A stretch of 64,000 bases of DNA, taken from Leptospira haakeii. GTDB taxonomy: Bacteria; Spirochaetota; Leptospiria; Leptospirales; Leptospiraceae. The translations under genes and the position numbers were made by a program. The notes under the pieces are model-generated. The model saw nothing but the letters and a program-made list of their open reading frames with translations. It was not told the origin of the DNA and searched no databases. Where the stretch lies: positions 1,113,137-1,177,136 of the forward strand of contig NZ_NPEG01000001.1 of assembly GCF_002812045.1 (NCBI RefSeq). The letters run 5' to 3'. This document shows positions 45,496 through 57,700 of this stretch, one piece after another (position 1 is the stretch's first letter; each line of letters starts with the position of its first letter).

Positions 45496-46263
45496 TTACA
45501 TTCCGATACCGGCGCCGCCGTCTACACGAAGGAAAACACCAGTGATATAAGATGCTTTATCGGAAAGGAAGAATTCAACAGCGTTAGCAATCTCTTGTTG
45601 AGTTCCCGGTCTTTTCAGAGGAATGAACATAGGATCGGTAAGTTTTTTCTGAACTTCTTCAGGAAGAGAAGCGGTCATATCTGTTTGTACGTAACCTGGG
45701 CAAACTGCATTTACTAAAACGTTTCTACCTGAAAATTCTCTTGCAGCAACTTTAGTAAGAGCGATTACAGCTGCTTTAGAAGAAGAATAATTCGCTTGTC
45801 CAGGTTGGCCAGAAAGACCTGAAAGAGAAGAGATGTTCACAATTCTACCGGAAGGAGCTTTTAAAAGAAGTTTAGAAGCGTACTTGGTCATCAAGAACAC
45901 ACCTTTCGCGTTCACATCCATTACGAAATCATACTCTTGTTCGCTCATTCTGATAAAAAGATTATCTTTCAGAACTCCTGCATTATTGACTAAGAAGTCA
46001 AGTCTACCGAATTTCTCTTTAACAGCATTGATCGCTGCATCGCAGTCTTCCGGTTTAGTGACGTTTACCGGAATGCCTAATGTTTTAACGCCGAATTCTT
46101 TAGCGATATCGGCAGCTGCCTGCTCGATATGTTCCTTATTTAAGTCTACTACGACTACATCTCCACCATCTCTTGCTATAGTGTTAGCGATAGCGCGGCC
46201 TAAACCTCTGGGAGATGCAGCTCCCGTAACTAATGCAACTTTACCTTCGAATTGTTTTGCCAT
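45496..46263 (-). CDS. fabG: 3-oxoacyl-[ACP] reductase-like SDR
   Basis: A 255-residue classical [22 protein letters not shown] is the cofactor loop, with a two-residue insertion relative to TGxxx[18 protein letters not shown] (catalytic Ser) and [10 protein letters not shown] (Tyr-x3-Lys) follow, and [17 protein letters not shown] is the FabG-type C-terminus. It reduces 3-oxoacyl thioesters with NADPH. It is the first gene of an operon with the thiolase and DUF35 genes, so a role in acyl-CoA metabolism rather than general fatty-acid synthesis is possible. Confidence 0.9.
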   Translation of the reverse strand: MAKQFEGKVALVTGAASPRGLGRAIANTIARDGGDVVVVDLNKEHIEQAAADIAKEFGVKTLGIPVNVTKPEDCDAAINAVKEKFGRLDFLVNNAGVLKDNLFIRMSEQEYDFVMDVNAKGVFLMTKYASKLLLKAPSGRIVNISSLSGLSGQPGQANYSSSKAAVIALTKVAAREFSGRNVLVNAVCPGYVQTDMTASLPEEVQKKLTDPMFIPLKRPGTQQEIANAVEFFLSDKASYITGVFLRVDGGAGIGM

Positions 46264-47284
46264 TTGGAACCCTCTTATGTCCTCGGATAACGAAATTTTG
46301 AACTTGCGGATCGTGCAGATAGAATTCGACCCGTTTGAAGTAGAACGATTGTTCTGGTAAAAGATGGATTATACCTGGATTCTCGACAAGGAAAATTCAT
46401 CAGATTATTAGCTTCCAAAACAGTGTTCGTTTTTGTTGAACATTTGTTCGCAGGATGTAGGGGGCTTATTATTTACCTTTTGATCGAGCGCAGAAGGCGG
46501 ATATGTCTCATTTTTTGGAGCCGGGCATACATTTCGGAGAGTTGATGGAGTTAATATATATTATGAATATATAATGTGTATTAAGTGAAGGCTTATGTTG
46601 AGCATATTTTTCATAAGATCGTTGGCCTGGCGACAAGCATATGTAAATTGATCCTTAATTTTAAAAAAGAATGTTTGCTACCCAAAATGGGATAATTCTA
46701 TCCAATAAGGACTGATTTAGATCGAAGCTACAAAATTTAATAAAAAATTAATTCATGATCGAGATTAAGGGAAATTAGGTGGGGTTAAAATTTGATTTTA
46801 GATTTATATGCGATCAAGACGTCTGCTTTATGAATAATTAATTTTCAGTTCTATAATTTTAAATATTATAAAAATTTAAAATTATAGAATTTCGGGAGTA
46901 CTGCCGCTTCCAGTATCCTGTATTAGGATATTTTGAACTATCCATTATGGGATATGTTCTGTTTTTTCTATGTTATCTCATTTGGGTGAAAAAGTTCCCG
47001 AATTTTTTTTTGTTAACATCATTTCATCACGACAATTTCCCGTTTTCTTAATGTTTCCAAAATTTTTTTTAAGTTTGCCGCAAAAAATTAGACAAAAAAA
47101 GGAACTTTTTTCAAACGTCCATTCAAACGCCAAAGTTGTGTTTTGATTTGGAGACGAATTAGGCAAAACTGTGAGTAAAAAATTTAACTCAGTCAAAAAA
47201 GACGACTCACGTCGAAAAATTTGTCCGGGACGTTTTGTATTTTGGATTTGCTTTCTTAAGTGATGAGAGCCGGAGGTTCATTCG
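46264..47284. other. 1-kb AT-rich intergenic region
   Basis: No supported gene. The first ~100 bp hold the fabG 5' region. The rest is strongly AT-rich with homopolymer A/T tracts (around 47000-47110), an AT hairpin (46849-46889), an ATATATTATGAATATAT inverted repeat near 46557, and words such as GGATAATTCTATCC near 46690. It forms the long upstream region of the 1465-residue lipoprotein gene and may contain its control elements. Confidence 0.55.
46849..46889. repeat. Perfect 16-bp AT-rich inverted repeat
   Basis: TTCTATAATTTTAAAT (46849-46864) and ATTTAAAATTATAGAA (46874-46889) are exact reverse complements with a 9-nt spacer. Confidence 0.7.
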
Positions 47285-50200
47285 ATGTTTGATGTGATCG
47301 TTAGGATTGTTGTTAGGAAAGTTTTTATAACTTCTGTTGTATTTTCCTTTGTAGGTTGTTTAAGCGATTGGGGCTTTGGAAGCGGAGATGTGGACTTGAA
47401 AAAAGCCACATGGTTGGTTGCAGAAAAAGTTCCTCTAGTAGTGGATAAGGGTGGAGTTCCAATTCCAGGAGGAAATGGAGGAACACCTATTACCCCTGTG
47501 AATAGCTTATTCAACTTGAAGCCCGGAACTAAAGTTAGTGCTCAAGCGTTGGGTGGTGCTATTGATCCAACCGGAACAACCATCGTTAACGATTTCGACG
47601 GTGATGGAATATTGAATGTCAACGAGACTACTACAAATGTTTGGGTCGCTGACTATCCAGAAATTGATACAGTTGTTGCTCCACCAATCACAATGAAGGT
47701 CGCAATCCTAAAAAGTAGCACTGGTGAAAGTAATGAGATCGTTAGTGAGATAAATTCCGATGATTTAGAATCTACAAAGAATGAAGGTTCTGAATCGATC
47801 CATCAAAATGAATTGAATCTAAAAACTGTCCAATTTCAAGATCAATATAAACGTGAAAGGGAGACAAGCGGAAGCACATCAAGTGAAAATAGTTATTCAT
47901 ATGAATTAGCTGTAGGTGGACAGCAGTCTTCCTCGCCTACTTCTTTTTCGGTCGCCACATCAGCTACTTTCAAAAATTCGAATAGTTGGGCAGCTCGAAA
48001 CTTAGATGAGGCAACTACTACAAAGTGGGCAGATAAACCTTTCAAGAACGATATCGATAAAGAAGCAAAGTCCGTTAAATCCGACTCAGCAAGTAATAAA
48101 GCCAGAAAATATAGATCCGAAAAAACTTCTAAAATTAACACAACGTCTAAAGTGGATGCAAATGCAGGTTATGTAAGAGCTGCTCTTTATATTAAGAATA
48201 GATCAGTCAACATGCCAGTAAAACTTAGCAATATCTTATGTACCTTGATGTTCGAAGATGCTAGGGGAGATTTAATTCCGGTCCAAAGTTTTCGTCTGAG
48301 AAACGATGATTATAGTTTATTCCAAGTTGAAGTTTATGGAGGGGACGATTTTGGACCTTACGTAGTAGAACTTCCGAACTTAAATACGGCGGAAATTGAA
48401 AGTGCGATTGCTTCCGGTTTTACTCCAAAAATTTTTATCGTAGATTACACGATGACACATGTCGCGGATTCCAATTATAAATCCGCTCTTTTGAATTTTT
48501 CTGGTAATAATTTAAAAATCGTAGAGGAGAATTCGAAAGGTAGAACAAGCTTAATTAAAATTTACGGTCCACAATATCGCGAAAAATATCGCGTTGCAGC
48601 ATTTGATGATTTAAGTTTAACTGACCCATGTATTATAACTACTGCGACTACGTTATCTCCTGGGGTGACTCTTAAGAAAGCTTTAGAAAGGATAGCATGC
48701 TCTGGGCCTAAGGTAGAGTTCCAAGATTACGTAGTTGATTTCAGTGAATTCGCACCTGCCTTAGGAGATTCAAAGTTACATATTAAAGGTATTAAATCTT
48801 TAGCTGGAATTCCAACTACTCTTCCTTGCTCAAACCAGTCATTCACCGGTTCAGATGGGGCTACCCGGACCGCTTGCGTTCAGAAGCCGATCAGCAGCTG
48901 GACCGAAGATGAAAGAAAAAATGCAGGTGTCTGGGCAATTTATTCTCACGGTAAATTCAATGCCCCAACTGAATATTGGGTGGATGGCTCAAATATCCGT
49001 ATTTTTGATCCAGGTAATGTTCGCAAAGCTCAAATGGTTAAAGGTGTAGACTCGATTATTTGGGCAGGAGACTACTATGATATAGTTTATATTACAGTAA
49101 AAGACCTTGCCAAGAATGAAGAAACTCCTCCATACGGGGCTACACCGATCGGAACTTCTGGCTCTAACCCCGCCGGAGGATCTATTAACCCAAATGATCC
49201 CAATTCATTCTTCAAACTGAATACTCAATGGGATCTTTCTCAATTTGGGGAAAATCCATACGAACCGGATCAGAAATCTTTTTATGTGGGAAAAGTAGGA
49301 TTTAATGAGAAAGTCGTATTTACAGTTAAATTGGACAAAACGAAATATCTAAATCCGAATTTTGGATTACCTGAAAATGGTGGCTCATATCAGTATTTTA
49401 CGGATTTCAAATATACTCCAACGATTGCGACAAGACGTTTTAATATCGACCAAGTTATGGATTTTGAGATCAGCTTAGGTTTTGGAGGGCAAAGGACAGA
49501 TTGGGTCCATGTCTATAAGGACACAGATGATACGGATGCATATAAGGTTCGTAAGATGTGGATTGATACTTCTGGTTATGCGGATCAAACCTTCCGTATC
49601 TGTTTGCGTATGCCTCAACTTAGTAACGTGGTAGATCCGAACAATAGCTTAGTAAATATTTATGTTCGCCCAGCATTGAATAGTGCATATCGTAGAACAA
49701 TTTGGCCTTTAAAATACACTGATGTGAAAAAGATGAGAGGTGAACTGAGTTCTCCTATAAACGTGGGGGACACGACTATCTACCTTTCCGGAGTATATGG
49801 AACAATTGAAACTAATGATTCTATCTATATAAGTGGAGATTCTTATCAATATACTGTGGTAAGTAGCTTTCCGACCCCAGGATATCCTGATGGTTCTTTT
49901 ACTGTAGTAGTAGATACTGCAATGAAGAAAAAAAATATCAAGACGACGCCAGTTTCTATTCCAGGTGCTTTGCAAGCTCCCGATGCACGTTTGATCGTGG
50001 ATAATTCTTTCCTTACAGATTGGAACACACAAACAAATGGAACTCCTGCTTCGAATTATTCTCTTCCTCAGTATCTGCCGCTTTTAACTGGAAGTGCAGT
50101 GTCTTGCTCCGGAGTGAATCTATTCCATCCGTTTGGATGTTTAGGATATACTCCTGATTACTTGGCAGTAAACTGGATGGGGAATTATAATAAAGGTGTC

Positions 50201-51682
50201 CCTTACTGGAACTCTTGGACTGACGCAGGCAGCTTTGCTAGTTTCCTTTCAGGAGGTATGTTCCAACTAACTACCAATAGCGGTCGTACTTACAAAGCTG
50301 GGACATTGGCAAGCGATAACATTCTGAGCGATCCGGGAACAGCGGTGACATTAAGTGAGCCGATTACATTAGTGCAAGGAGATACTGCTTTCGTTATTTG
50401 GCAAAGAGATACTACGTTACAAGGTAAGTTCTACCAAATTTCTACAGGGGCGGTTCTATCAGCTCAAACTACTTTGAACACTGCCGCCATCCCTGTGGGA
50501 GCCGAATTTACGGCGAAGTTGGACAACGGAAAAGTGGCAATTGTTTGGGAGAATAACTTCGATATTTATATGACAGTTCGCAGTATGACTACTTATGGTA
50601 TTGTTGGCTCCGAACAAAAGGTTACAACCCGGATTACTAAAGATCCTGCATTTAGTTTGGATATTGCATTGGCAAATGGTAGGGCAATGGTTGTATGGAG
50701 CGACTATATTCCCCAAACATTCGATTCCAGAAAGTTCGTCAAATCTAGAATCTATGACATGTCAAATAATACGCCAGTTGCTGTTGAGTTCTTAGTTCAG
50801 GAAAATGTAAATAATTCATCTACAAGATTTGAAGTTCGGGCGGATGGGTCTGGAGTTTCCGGGACTAAAGTTTTATTAGCCTGGAATTACAATGATTACT
50901 CGAATAATCGTCACGTGTTTGGCTTCAAGATCTATGATATTATGACTGGTGTCGCTACCAATATTCCAGGTGCGCCAAATACAGTATGGTATGATTTACT
51001 TAATCAGGGAGGAACGGTTGCACCAACAGGATATCTTTACACAAGGGTGTCTGGAAACAGTGGAACTGTTGTCTTTAGGGGTACGGATGGAACTCTATTT
51101 ACAAGGGTAATTAACCTGACAAATGCGACAATGTTGCCTGTCGGAGGGAATGTGACAGTTGACTCGACTACATTAGCTGTGAATCCGGTTGCAGTTGGAG
51201 ATAAAATTTACCTTCAATATGCAAAGGATACTTCGATCTATTTAAAGGTCGTGAGCTTGATTGATGGCCAACTATATTCAAATGCTGCTTTGCAATTGGG
51301 AACAAATGCGGCAGGTTCCGTGAAAAAACCGGGAACTTTGACCGTCTCCGGCAACAATATCGTATCTGTTTGGGAAAACTTTGAGAGTAACAAGCGAACC
51401 ATTCGCGGAAGGATTGCTACAATATCACCTTTTGCACTGAAAGGAAGTGGAGAATTCTTTGTAAGCACAACAAATCAGGGAAATCAAAGCGGTGTAACTG
51501 CTGCTGCGATTAATGATCGAGCCTTAGTAACGTGGTGGTCTCAAGATACTGCTCAACAAGTAATTCGAGGATTTAATCTTGATTTGGTGAGTCCAGGATC
51601 TCTCCAATTCGGTTTGAATAACTTTTTTATCTCTCCTTTGATCGAAAGAGATTACACGCTTAGCGTGCAGATCGTTCCGTAA
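47285..51682 (+). CDS. Large lipoprotein with PA-like (binary-toxin B) N-terminal half
   Basis: A 1465-residue lipoprotein, GGAGG before ATG 47285, lipobox FVGC (C25). Residues 103-114 (DFDGDGILNVNE) match the calcium site that opens binary-toxin B components. A Ser/Thr-rich stretch near 190-235 alternates polar and non-polar residues like a membrane-inserting beta-hairpin. At ~461 VTLKKALERIA, then FQDYVVDFSEF, parallel the PA text TLKEALKIA...YQGKDITEFDF, which I recall. Residues ~950-1450 have repeated IVWE/VVWS strands, probably a propeller. It lies 82 bp before the RHS gene. The PA link is inference from short matches. Confidence 0.6.
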   Translation: MFDVIVRIVVRKVFITSVVFSFVGCLSDWGFGSGDVDLKKATWLVAEKVPLVVDKGGVPIPGGNGGTPITPVNSLFNLKPGTKVSAQALGGAIDPTGTTIVNDFDGDGILNVNETTTNVWVADYPEIDTVVAPPITMKVAILKSSTGESNEIVSEINSDDLESTKNEGSESIHQNELNLKTVQFQDQYKRERETSGSTSSENSYSYELAVGGQQSSSPTSFSVATSATFKNSNSWAARNLDEATTTKWADKPFKNDIDKEAKSVKSDSASNKARKYRSEKTSKINTTSKVDANAGYVRAALYIKNRSVNMPVKLSNILCTLMFEDARGDLIPVQSFRLRNDDYSLFQVEVYGGDDFGPYVVELPNLNTAEIESAIASGFTPKIFIVDYTMTHVADSNYKSALLNFSGNNLKIVEENSKGRTSLIKIYGPQYREKYRVAAFDDLSLTDPCIITTATTLSPGVTLKKALERIACSGPKVEFQDYVVDFSEFAPALGDSKLHIKGIKSLAGIPTTLPCSNQSFTGSDGATRTACVQKPISSWTEDERKNAGVWAIYSHGKFNAPTEYWVDGSNIRIFDPGNVRKAQMVKGVDSIIWAGDYYDIVYITVKDLAKNEETPPYGATPIGTSGSNPAGGSINPNDPNSFFKLNTQWDLSQFGENPYEPDQKSFYVGKVGFNEKVVFTVKLDKTKYLNPNFGLPENGGSYQYFTDFKYTPTIATRRFNIDQVMDFEISLGFGGQRTDWVHVYKDTDDTDAYKVRKMWIDTSGYADQTFRICLRMPQLSNVVDPNNSLVNIYVRPALNSAYRRTIWPLKYTDVKKMRGELSSPINVGDTTIYLSGVYGTIETNDSIYISGDSYQYTVVSSFPTPGYPDGSFTVVVDTAMKKKNIKTTPVSIPGALQAPDARLIVDNSFLTDWNTQTNGTPASNYSLPQYLPLLTGSAVSCSGVNLFHPFGCLGYTPDYLAVNWMGNYNKGVPYWNSWTDAGSFASFLSGGMFQLTTNSGRTYKAGTLASDNILSDPGTAVTLSEPITLVQGDTAFVIWQRDTTLQGKFYQISTGAVLSAQTTLNTAAIPVGAEFTAKLDNGKVAIVWENNFDIYMTVRSMTTYGIVGSEQKVTTRITKDPAFSLDIALANGRAMVVWSDYIPQTFDSRKFVKSRIYDMSNNTPVAVEFLVQENVNNSSTRFEVRADGSGVSGTKVLLAWNYNDYSNNRHVFGFKIYDIMTGVATNIPGAPNTVWYDLLNQGGTVAPTGYLYTRVSGNSGTVVFRGTDGTLFTRVINLTNATMLPVGGNVTVDSTTLAVNPVAVGDKIYLQYAKDTSIYLKVVSLIDGQLYSNAALQLGTNAAGSVKKPGTLTVSGNNIVSVWENFESNKRTIRGRIATISPFALKGSGEFFVSTTNQGNQSGVTAAAINDRALVTWWSQDTAQQVIRGFNLDLVSPGSLQFGLNNFFISPLIERDYTLSVQIVP

Positions 51683-51695
51683 AAAAAATCTATAG

Positions 51696-51730
51696 CGGCC
51701 TTTTATAAAAACGGAAGGCCGTCTTTTCTC
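51696..51730 (+). terminator. Hairpin between the two large lipoprotein genes
   Basis: CGGCCTT and AAGGCCG pair around TTATAAAAACGG, followed by TCTTTTCTC, 13 bp after the stop at 51682. It would attenuate rather than fully separate transcription, because the next gene starts 35 bp later with no clear promoter. Confidence 0.6.
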
Positions 51731-51764
51731 ATTAAGAAAATAGAATATAAGAGAAGGGAAAGGT

Positions 51765-54700
51765 TTGCCTGTGAGAAGATTCTCAATTCAAAAAAAGGAT
51801 ATGGAATTTTTATATAAGAAGTTCCTTCCACAGATTAGATTAAAGACTTCTTCCAGGTTTTGGATCTTATCTACTGTTCTTTCACTTTTTCTTACTTCTT
51901 GTTCCGGTGGATCGGACATGATGAACAAGTTGTTCCGATTTACTGGAGTTTTGCCTGCCGAAACTTCCTTCTTGTCTCCAGGATCGGCGCCTGCGCCCGA
52001 GGGAAGTGATCTATTTTCTATTTCTACAAACTATAGCGAAGCGATTGATGATCCTGAAACAAAAGCGGATGCCTTAGCTGGAGCAATGTTTATCGCACCA
52101 CCAGAGCCAAATAATTTTGGAGCGGTTTCTTTAAATTATCCTATCCAAGTTCCTGCGGGTAGAGCCGGTGTTCAACCTAATCTAGCGTTATCCTACTCTT
52201 CCACAGGAGGAGATGGATGGACTGGGATTGGTTGGAGTATAGGGCTCGGAGCAATCACAAGAACTCCTGAATATGGGGCTTTGTTCTATGACTCCAGAGA
52301 TACATTTACTTGGAATGGAAAAAGACTGATCAAGGTTTCCGGCTCCACTTCTAACGAAAACGGGGTGTATAGACCCGAGATCACGGAAGAAGATTTTGCA
52401 TTATTAAAATTAACGAATATAGAAAACGGAGGAACCTGGGAAGTTTTAGATTCTGATGGAACTAAAACGATCTATGGAGATTCTTCCTCTAATCGGATCT
52501 ATGATCCAAACCAGATTTCCAGAACATATAGTTGGTATCTTTCCAAAACGGAAGATCGAAACGGAAACTATATGCAGGTCACTTACGATACATCAAATTA
52601 TTCTGAAAAACGAAATTTATACATCCAAGAAATCAAATACACTGGAAACAGCAAAAGCGGATTCCCTGCAAAACAATATGTGAAATTTATCACGAAGTCC
52701 AGAGTAGACTCGTATGTGAGTATGGCTCCCGGTTTCACCATGGTAATGGATAAACTTCTAGATAAGATAGAAGTCGGTTGGACAGGTGGCAAACTTTGGA
52801 CTTATAATCTAGTGTATGATATTTCTTTCGATTCCGGAAGACCCATTCTCAAAACAGTAGATTCGGATCGTCATACAACAAAGCCCGAATTCAAATATAG
52901 CAGCTCTTCTGGTATATTAACTTGGCAGAATGTAGCGAACCAAACTTCCAGTGAAACGGAGCTACTGCCCGCATCTACTGAATATTTCGAGGGAGATTTT
53001 AATGGAGATGCGATTTCGGATATCGTAGTTTTCAATCCCCAAACAGGGAATTGGAAAGCAGCAGAAGGAAGGAAAGAAGGTGGATATAACTTTAAGACAT
53101 ATGGGAACCGTTATAAAAACTATGATGGCCCTTCTAAGATCCGATTCTTCAAAGGAAACGTTAGCGGGGACTTTAACGGGGATGGAAGAGCGGATATCGC
53201 ATTTTATCTACCTGAGACCAAAGACTTTATAGTCGCAGAACACGACGGACAAGTATTCCAATTTCGTAATTATGGAAGATTGATGAGCGGGATCCCGGAT
53301 ATTTTCCGGATGGAGTGGTTCCCCGGTGATTATGATGGAAACGGTCTTTCTGATTCTCTACTTTTTGATGAACCTACCGGTCTTTGGACCTTGATGTTGA
53401 ACAAGGGCGGTAGTTTTGAATTTTTGAAAATAGGAAAAAAATTCCAAAACGTATTTAGGGGAGATTATTCTCCGAATGCAAATTTGGATAGTGTTAGCAC
53501 AAACGATACAAGCATTGATGGAAAAGATAGAGCTAAGCTCAAGTTCTTAAGCGGAGATTATAACGCGGATGGGCTAACTGATATTTCTCTTTATGACCAA
53601 AGAACTGGAAAATGGTTCGTTGGAGAAAATCTCAGGAATCCTGATAAAACAGATCCAATCTATTTTAAAACTAACTGGGTGTTATACAAAGTATTTACAG
53701 CACCTGAGCAGACTCTATTCTCTAACGACCAATTCTCCGGAGATTTTAATGGAGATGGGACTTCCGACTTTTTATTATTCGATCGTGCTTCGGGAGAATG
53801 GACATTAGGAGCAACTACCAACCAAACAATCAACTTTCAAATCTGGTCAAAAGCTCCTCAGTTCAAAACAATTACCCGCTGGCTCCAAGGAGACTTCAAC
53901 GGAGATGGAGCGACTGATATCGGATTTTTCTCAGAGACTGACGGAAAGTTTTGGATCGGGGAAACAACGTCTAACGGATTCCGTTACAAGATCTATAGCG
54001 ATATGAGTTATGGTCCAAACCAAGAGAGAGTGATGAAAACTCCTCTTCCTTTGGATGAAGTTAAACCGACAAAAGGATTTGGAGTATTTTTCACTTCTTC
54101 TGATACGAAAACAGTTCTTTTAGATTATCAGTATGATGGGAACTCCAACCTAGGAAAAGGAGAGATCGCATATCCTGGATGTTTTACTACAAACGATTGT
54201 TCTGCTTCTCCAGAATTACTCCTATTCGATAGAAAAACGGGAGTATTCGATTTTAAGAAGGGCGCAACATTTACGGAAGCAGTTCTTACCAGTTTTAACC
54301 CTGAGACAAACGGGATCGTAACCTTAAATAATGGAAGAGCAGATCGTTATACCGTAAACACTCGAGATGAAATTCTATTCTTTGGAGATTTTGGGACCAC
54401 AAGTAAATTCTTTGTAGTAACCCAAGATACTGGAAATGCTTTCAAACGAACAGATTTTGCGAGTATTGCGGATTCTCAGGTTGTATCTTTTGATATTAAT
54501 TCGAGTGCATATGCAATCGATTATTTCAATTCTACTAGTTCTAAATCCGCATTGGTTTTGAACGACCAAACAACTAATAGTGCTCAAAGATTTTTACTCA
54601 CAGGGCCAAGTGGAACTAAGTATTTAACAGTTACAGGAGATGTTCTGGATTCTTATCTACAGAACCTATTCCAAGTGGGAAGTGAAACCAATCGAAACAG

Positions 54701-57700
54701 AAGAACAAGTTTCAGTGTTTTCTCTGGAGATTTTGGGGGAGTCGGAAAAGCACAGATCCTTCTCGTGGACAGAACCGGAACTACGCATAAATGGTATTTA
54801 GGAACCATCGGAACTTCTGCCATTAATTTCAAACTTCTCACAGGTTCGGTAAATATTCCTGTTTCCACTACTGTTTACGATAAAACAAGCCAGGCTGGTA
54901 TACAATATGCACTCTTTCCTGAAGTAACAGGAAATTCTATCGTATACGAAGATCCAACAGATACTGCATCTATCGTATTTTCGAAAATTAGAATTACTGC
55001 AACTACTGTGGCAAGAGCTGTATATAACCCAGGTCTTGTAGGATTTTCCAATCAATTCGATCATAGAGGAAATCCGATTATAGTTTCCGATGGAGAAAAT
55101 AAAGTTTATGATCTTTCTCAAAGTAAGATCGTTTCTGCTGCTTCTCCTGTATTTGTTTTATCAATAGATCGTCCAGATCTAATGACCAAGGTTTATCCGT
55201 TCGAATGGATCCAAGGAGATTATAACGGGGACGGACTCACTGATATAGGCATCATTCATCTCAAAGAACCTACTTGGTATTTTGCAATGTCTACTGGTAC
55301 GGTTCCTGATGTGATCGAGCAGATCAAGAATGGGATCGGTGGAATTTACACTTTAGAATATGATAATTCTACCAAGTTTGATAATAACGGTGAAGATAAT
55401 ATCCCGGACCTTTCTATTAATTACAGAGTTTGTACTCAGATTAGTTTAGACGACGGGCTTGGGAATACGATCCTCAAGAGTTACAGCTATAAGAACGGGG
55501 TTTCTTTCTCTGCGTTCATTGATGGCAAAAAGGAAACAGACGCATTCGGTTTTACAGAATTCACTATGACTGATGCAACTGGTTCCCGTACCGTTCATTC
55601 TTATTTCAGCCAACCTTATTCTAACTTTATGCATAACCGTGCGCTTGCAGGTGCAGAAAAAGAAATGCATATTATAGGTTCTGATAATAAGGATTATGGT
55701 TCTTCTAAGAAAACATATGAGATCCAGCAAATAGAGACTGTAGCCGGAAAGATCAGCTATCTTGCTCGATTGAGTAAAACCCAGAATTTTATCAATGGAA
55801 CTGCGACCACCACTTCCGAAGGTTCTGTTGTCTTTAATGGTTATAATCTAACTAAAAAGACAGATATAAGCACGGATCATTTTGCAGATTCTGCTCATCC
55901 TTCTCAAAGTTTCACAACGGTTACTGATTTTGAAACGGATTCTACTAGTAACCAGACAAGGCCTAAGAAAACCGTTTCTTTATCCGGCTCTTCTCATGAA
56001 ACTACAAGTATTCTTACTTATGACTCACAAGGAAATTTAACTCGGAACGCAGTTACCTATACAGGTAGCGGACTTCCTTCTGTTCCTGCAAATATTACAG
56101 AATACGAATACGATACATACGGAAACAAGTCTGTGGAGAAGAACGTAAGTGCAAGTCCATATCGCGGGACTTCTTATGTTTACGATGACCAACTTCATCA
56201 GTTCGTAAAAGAACAAACAAGTTTCGGCGGATCTTTCCAACTTAAAACGAGATACACCACAAATTATGGAAAGGCATTTGGCTCTCCTGATGATTCTACA
56301 GATCCGAATGGGAATAAGTCTTATTTTGAATACGATGATTTTGGAAGACTAGTAGAGTCCAGCGCAGATACGGATTCCGGCTCCAAGGTTCTTGCAGTTT
56401 ATGAATACGGATCTAGTTTTCCGTATAGCGCTAAAACAACTTTCCCCACGGGCGGAGCGGACCCTAGTTTTGCACTTCGTTCCTATAAAGACGGAATGGG
56501 AAGAGTTGTTCATACCGTTAAAACAGGATCTAATGGACAATTTGTTCGCTCAGGAAAGATCACTTATAATGGAAACGGACAGGTCATTCGTTCAGGACAA
56601 CCGGATTGGGCAGATGCAGGTGAGATAGACAGCTTTGTTCTACACACACAAGAAAGAAACCCAAGCTATATTGATTACGATGCTATCGGAAGAGCTAAAA
56701 AAACAATTCTTCCAGTTGCAGCCGGAGAAACGGAAGCAACTACATTAAACGTTACCTATAATGATCCTTTTGAAACAGTAGAAACTCATAGCGGTGGAAC
56801 TAGCAAACGAACCGTAAAAGATGGAAGAGGCCAGGTCCTTTACATTGAAGACTTCGGTGGCGATGGAACACAAGCGAAGATAGGTTTTTGTTTTGATATC
56901 GCAGGTAAGATGATCAAAAAATCAGACCTGAATGATGGCGGAGCTTTATCCTGTGATACAAGCGGGATTACTGCAAAAGATACTTCTGGCAAAAACCAAG
57001 CGTATTGGTTATACGATGCATTTGGAAGATTGAAGAAGAATAGCGATCCAGATTTTGGAGTCAGCACCGCATCTTATAATGCATTTGGAGATACTACTCA
57101 AACAATAGATGCTCGCGGCATTACCGCAAGTTTTACTTATGATTCTCTCGGAAGAATGCTCACCAAAGATACTCCGGAAGGAACTGTTTATTTCGATTAC
57201 GATAGTGGCTCCGGATCTGAGAATGCACTTGGAAAACTAGTAAAAGTAGAAGATTCTGTTCAGATCAAAACATTCAGTTATGATAAGTTAGGGCGCGCTA
57301 AGAAGGAAACTAGAGAGATCAAAAACCTAACTATCGAACTTGCGAATGGTCCTTATATTACAGAATATAAATACGATCTTTTGGGTCGTGTCACCTCCAT
57401 TGATTATCCGGAACATCCGGTAAATCATACTCGAATGAAGGCATGTTATAACTATGGAACCGCAGGTTATATCACTGGAATTTCGGTCCAAGTAAATACA
57501 AACGGCATCATTCCAGGGTTCTGCAGTAAAACAATCGTAGAAAATATTACCTATAACGAATTCGGGCAAACCGCAGGATTCGGCCTCGGAAATGGTGTCC
57601 AAACCAATTATACTTACGATGTAAAACAAAGATTAGTTCGAATTAACTCAGTCGGAGATGTGGATGGAACTACAAAAACCCTCCAAGACGCGGTGTATGC

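Noticed and set aside
43211..46957. Recurring word ATGGGATATGT upstream of two large lipoprotein genes
   Set aside because: An 11-nt match is expected many times by chance in 64 kb, and the surrounding bases do not align.
46978..47196. Minus-strand 72-residue frame in the AT-rich gap
   Set aside because: The composition is driven by A/T tracts, and there is no ribosome binding site or domain.
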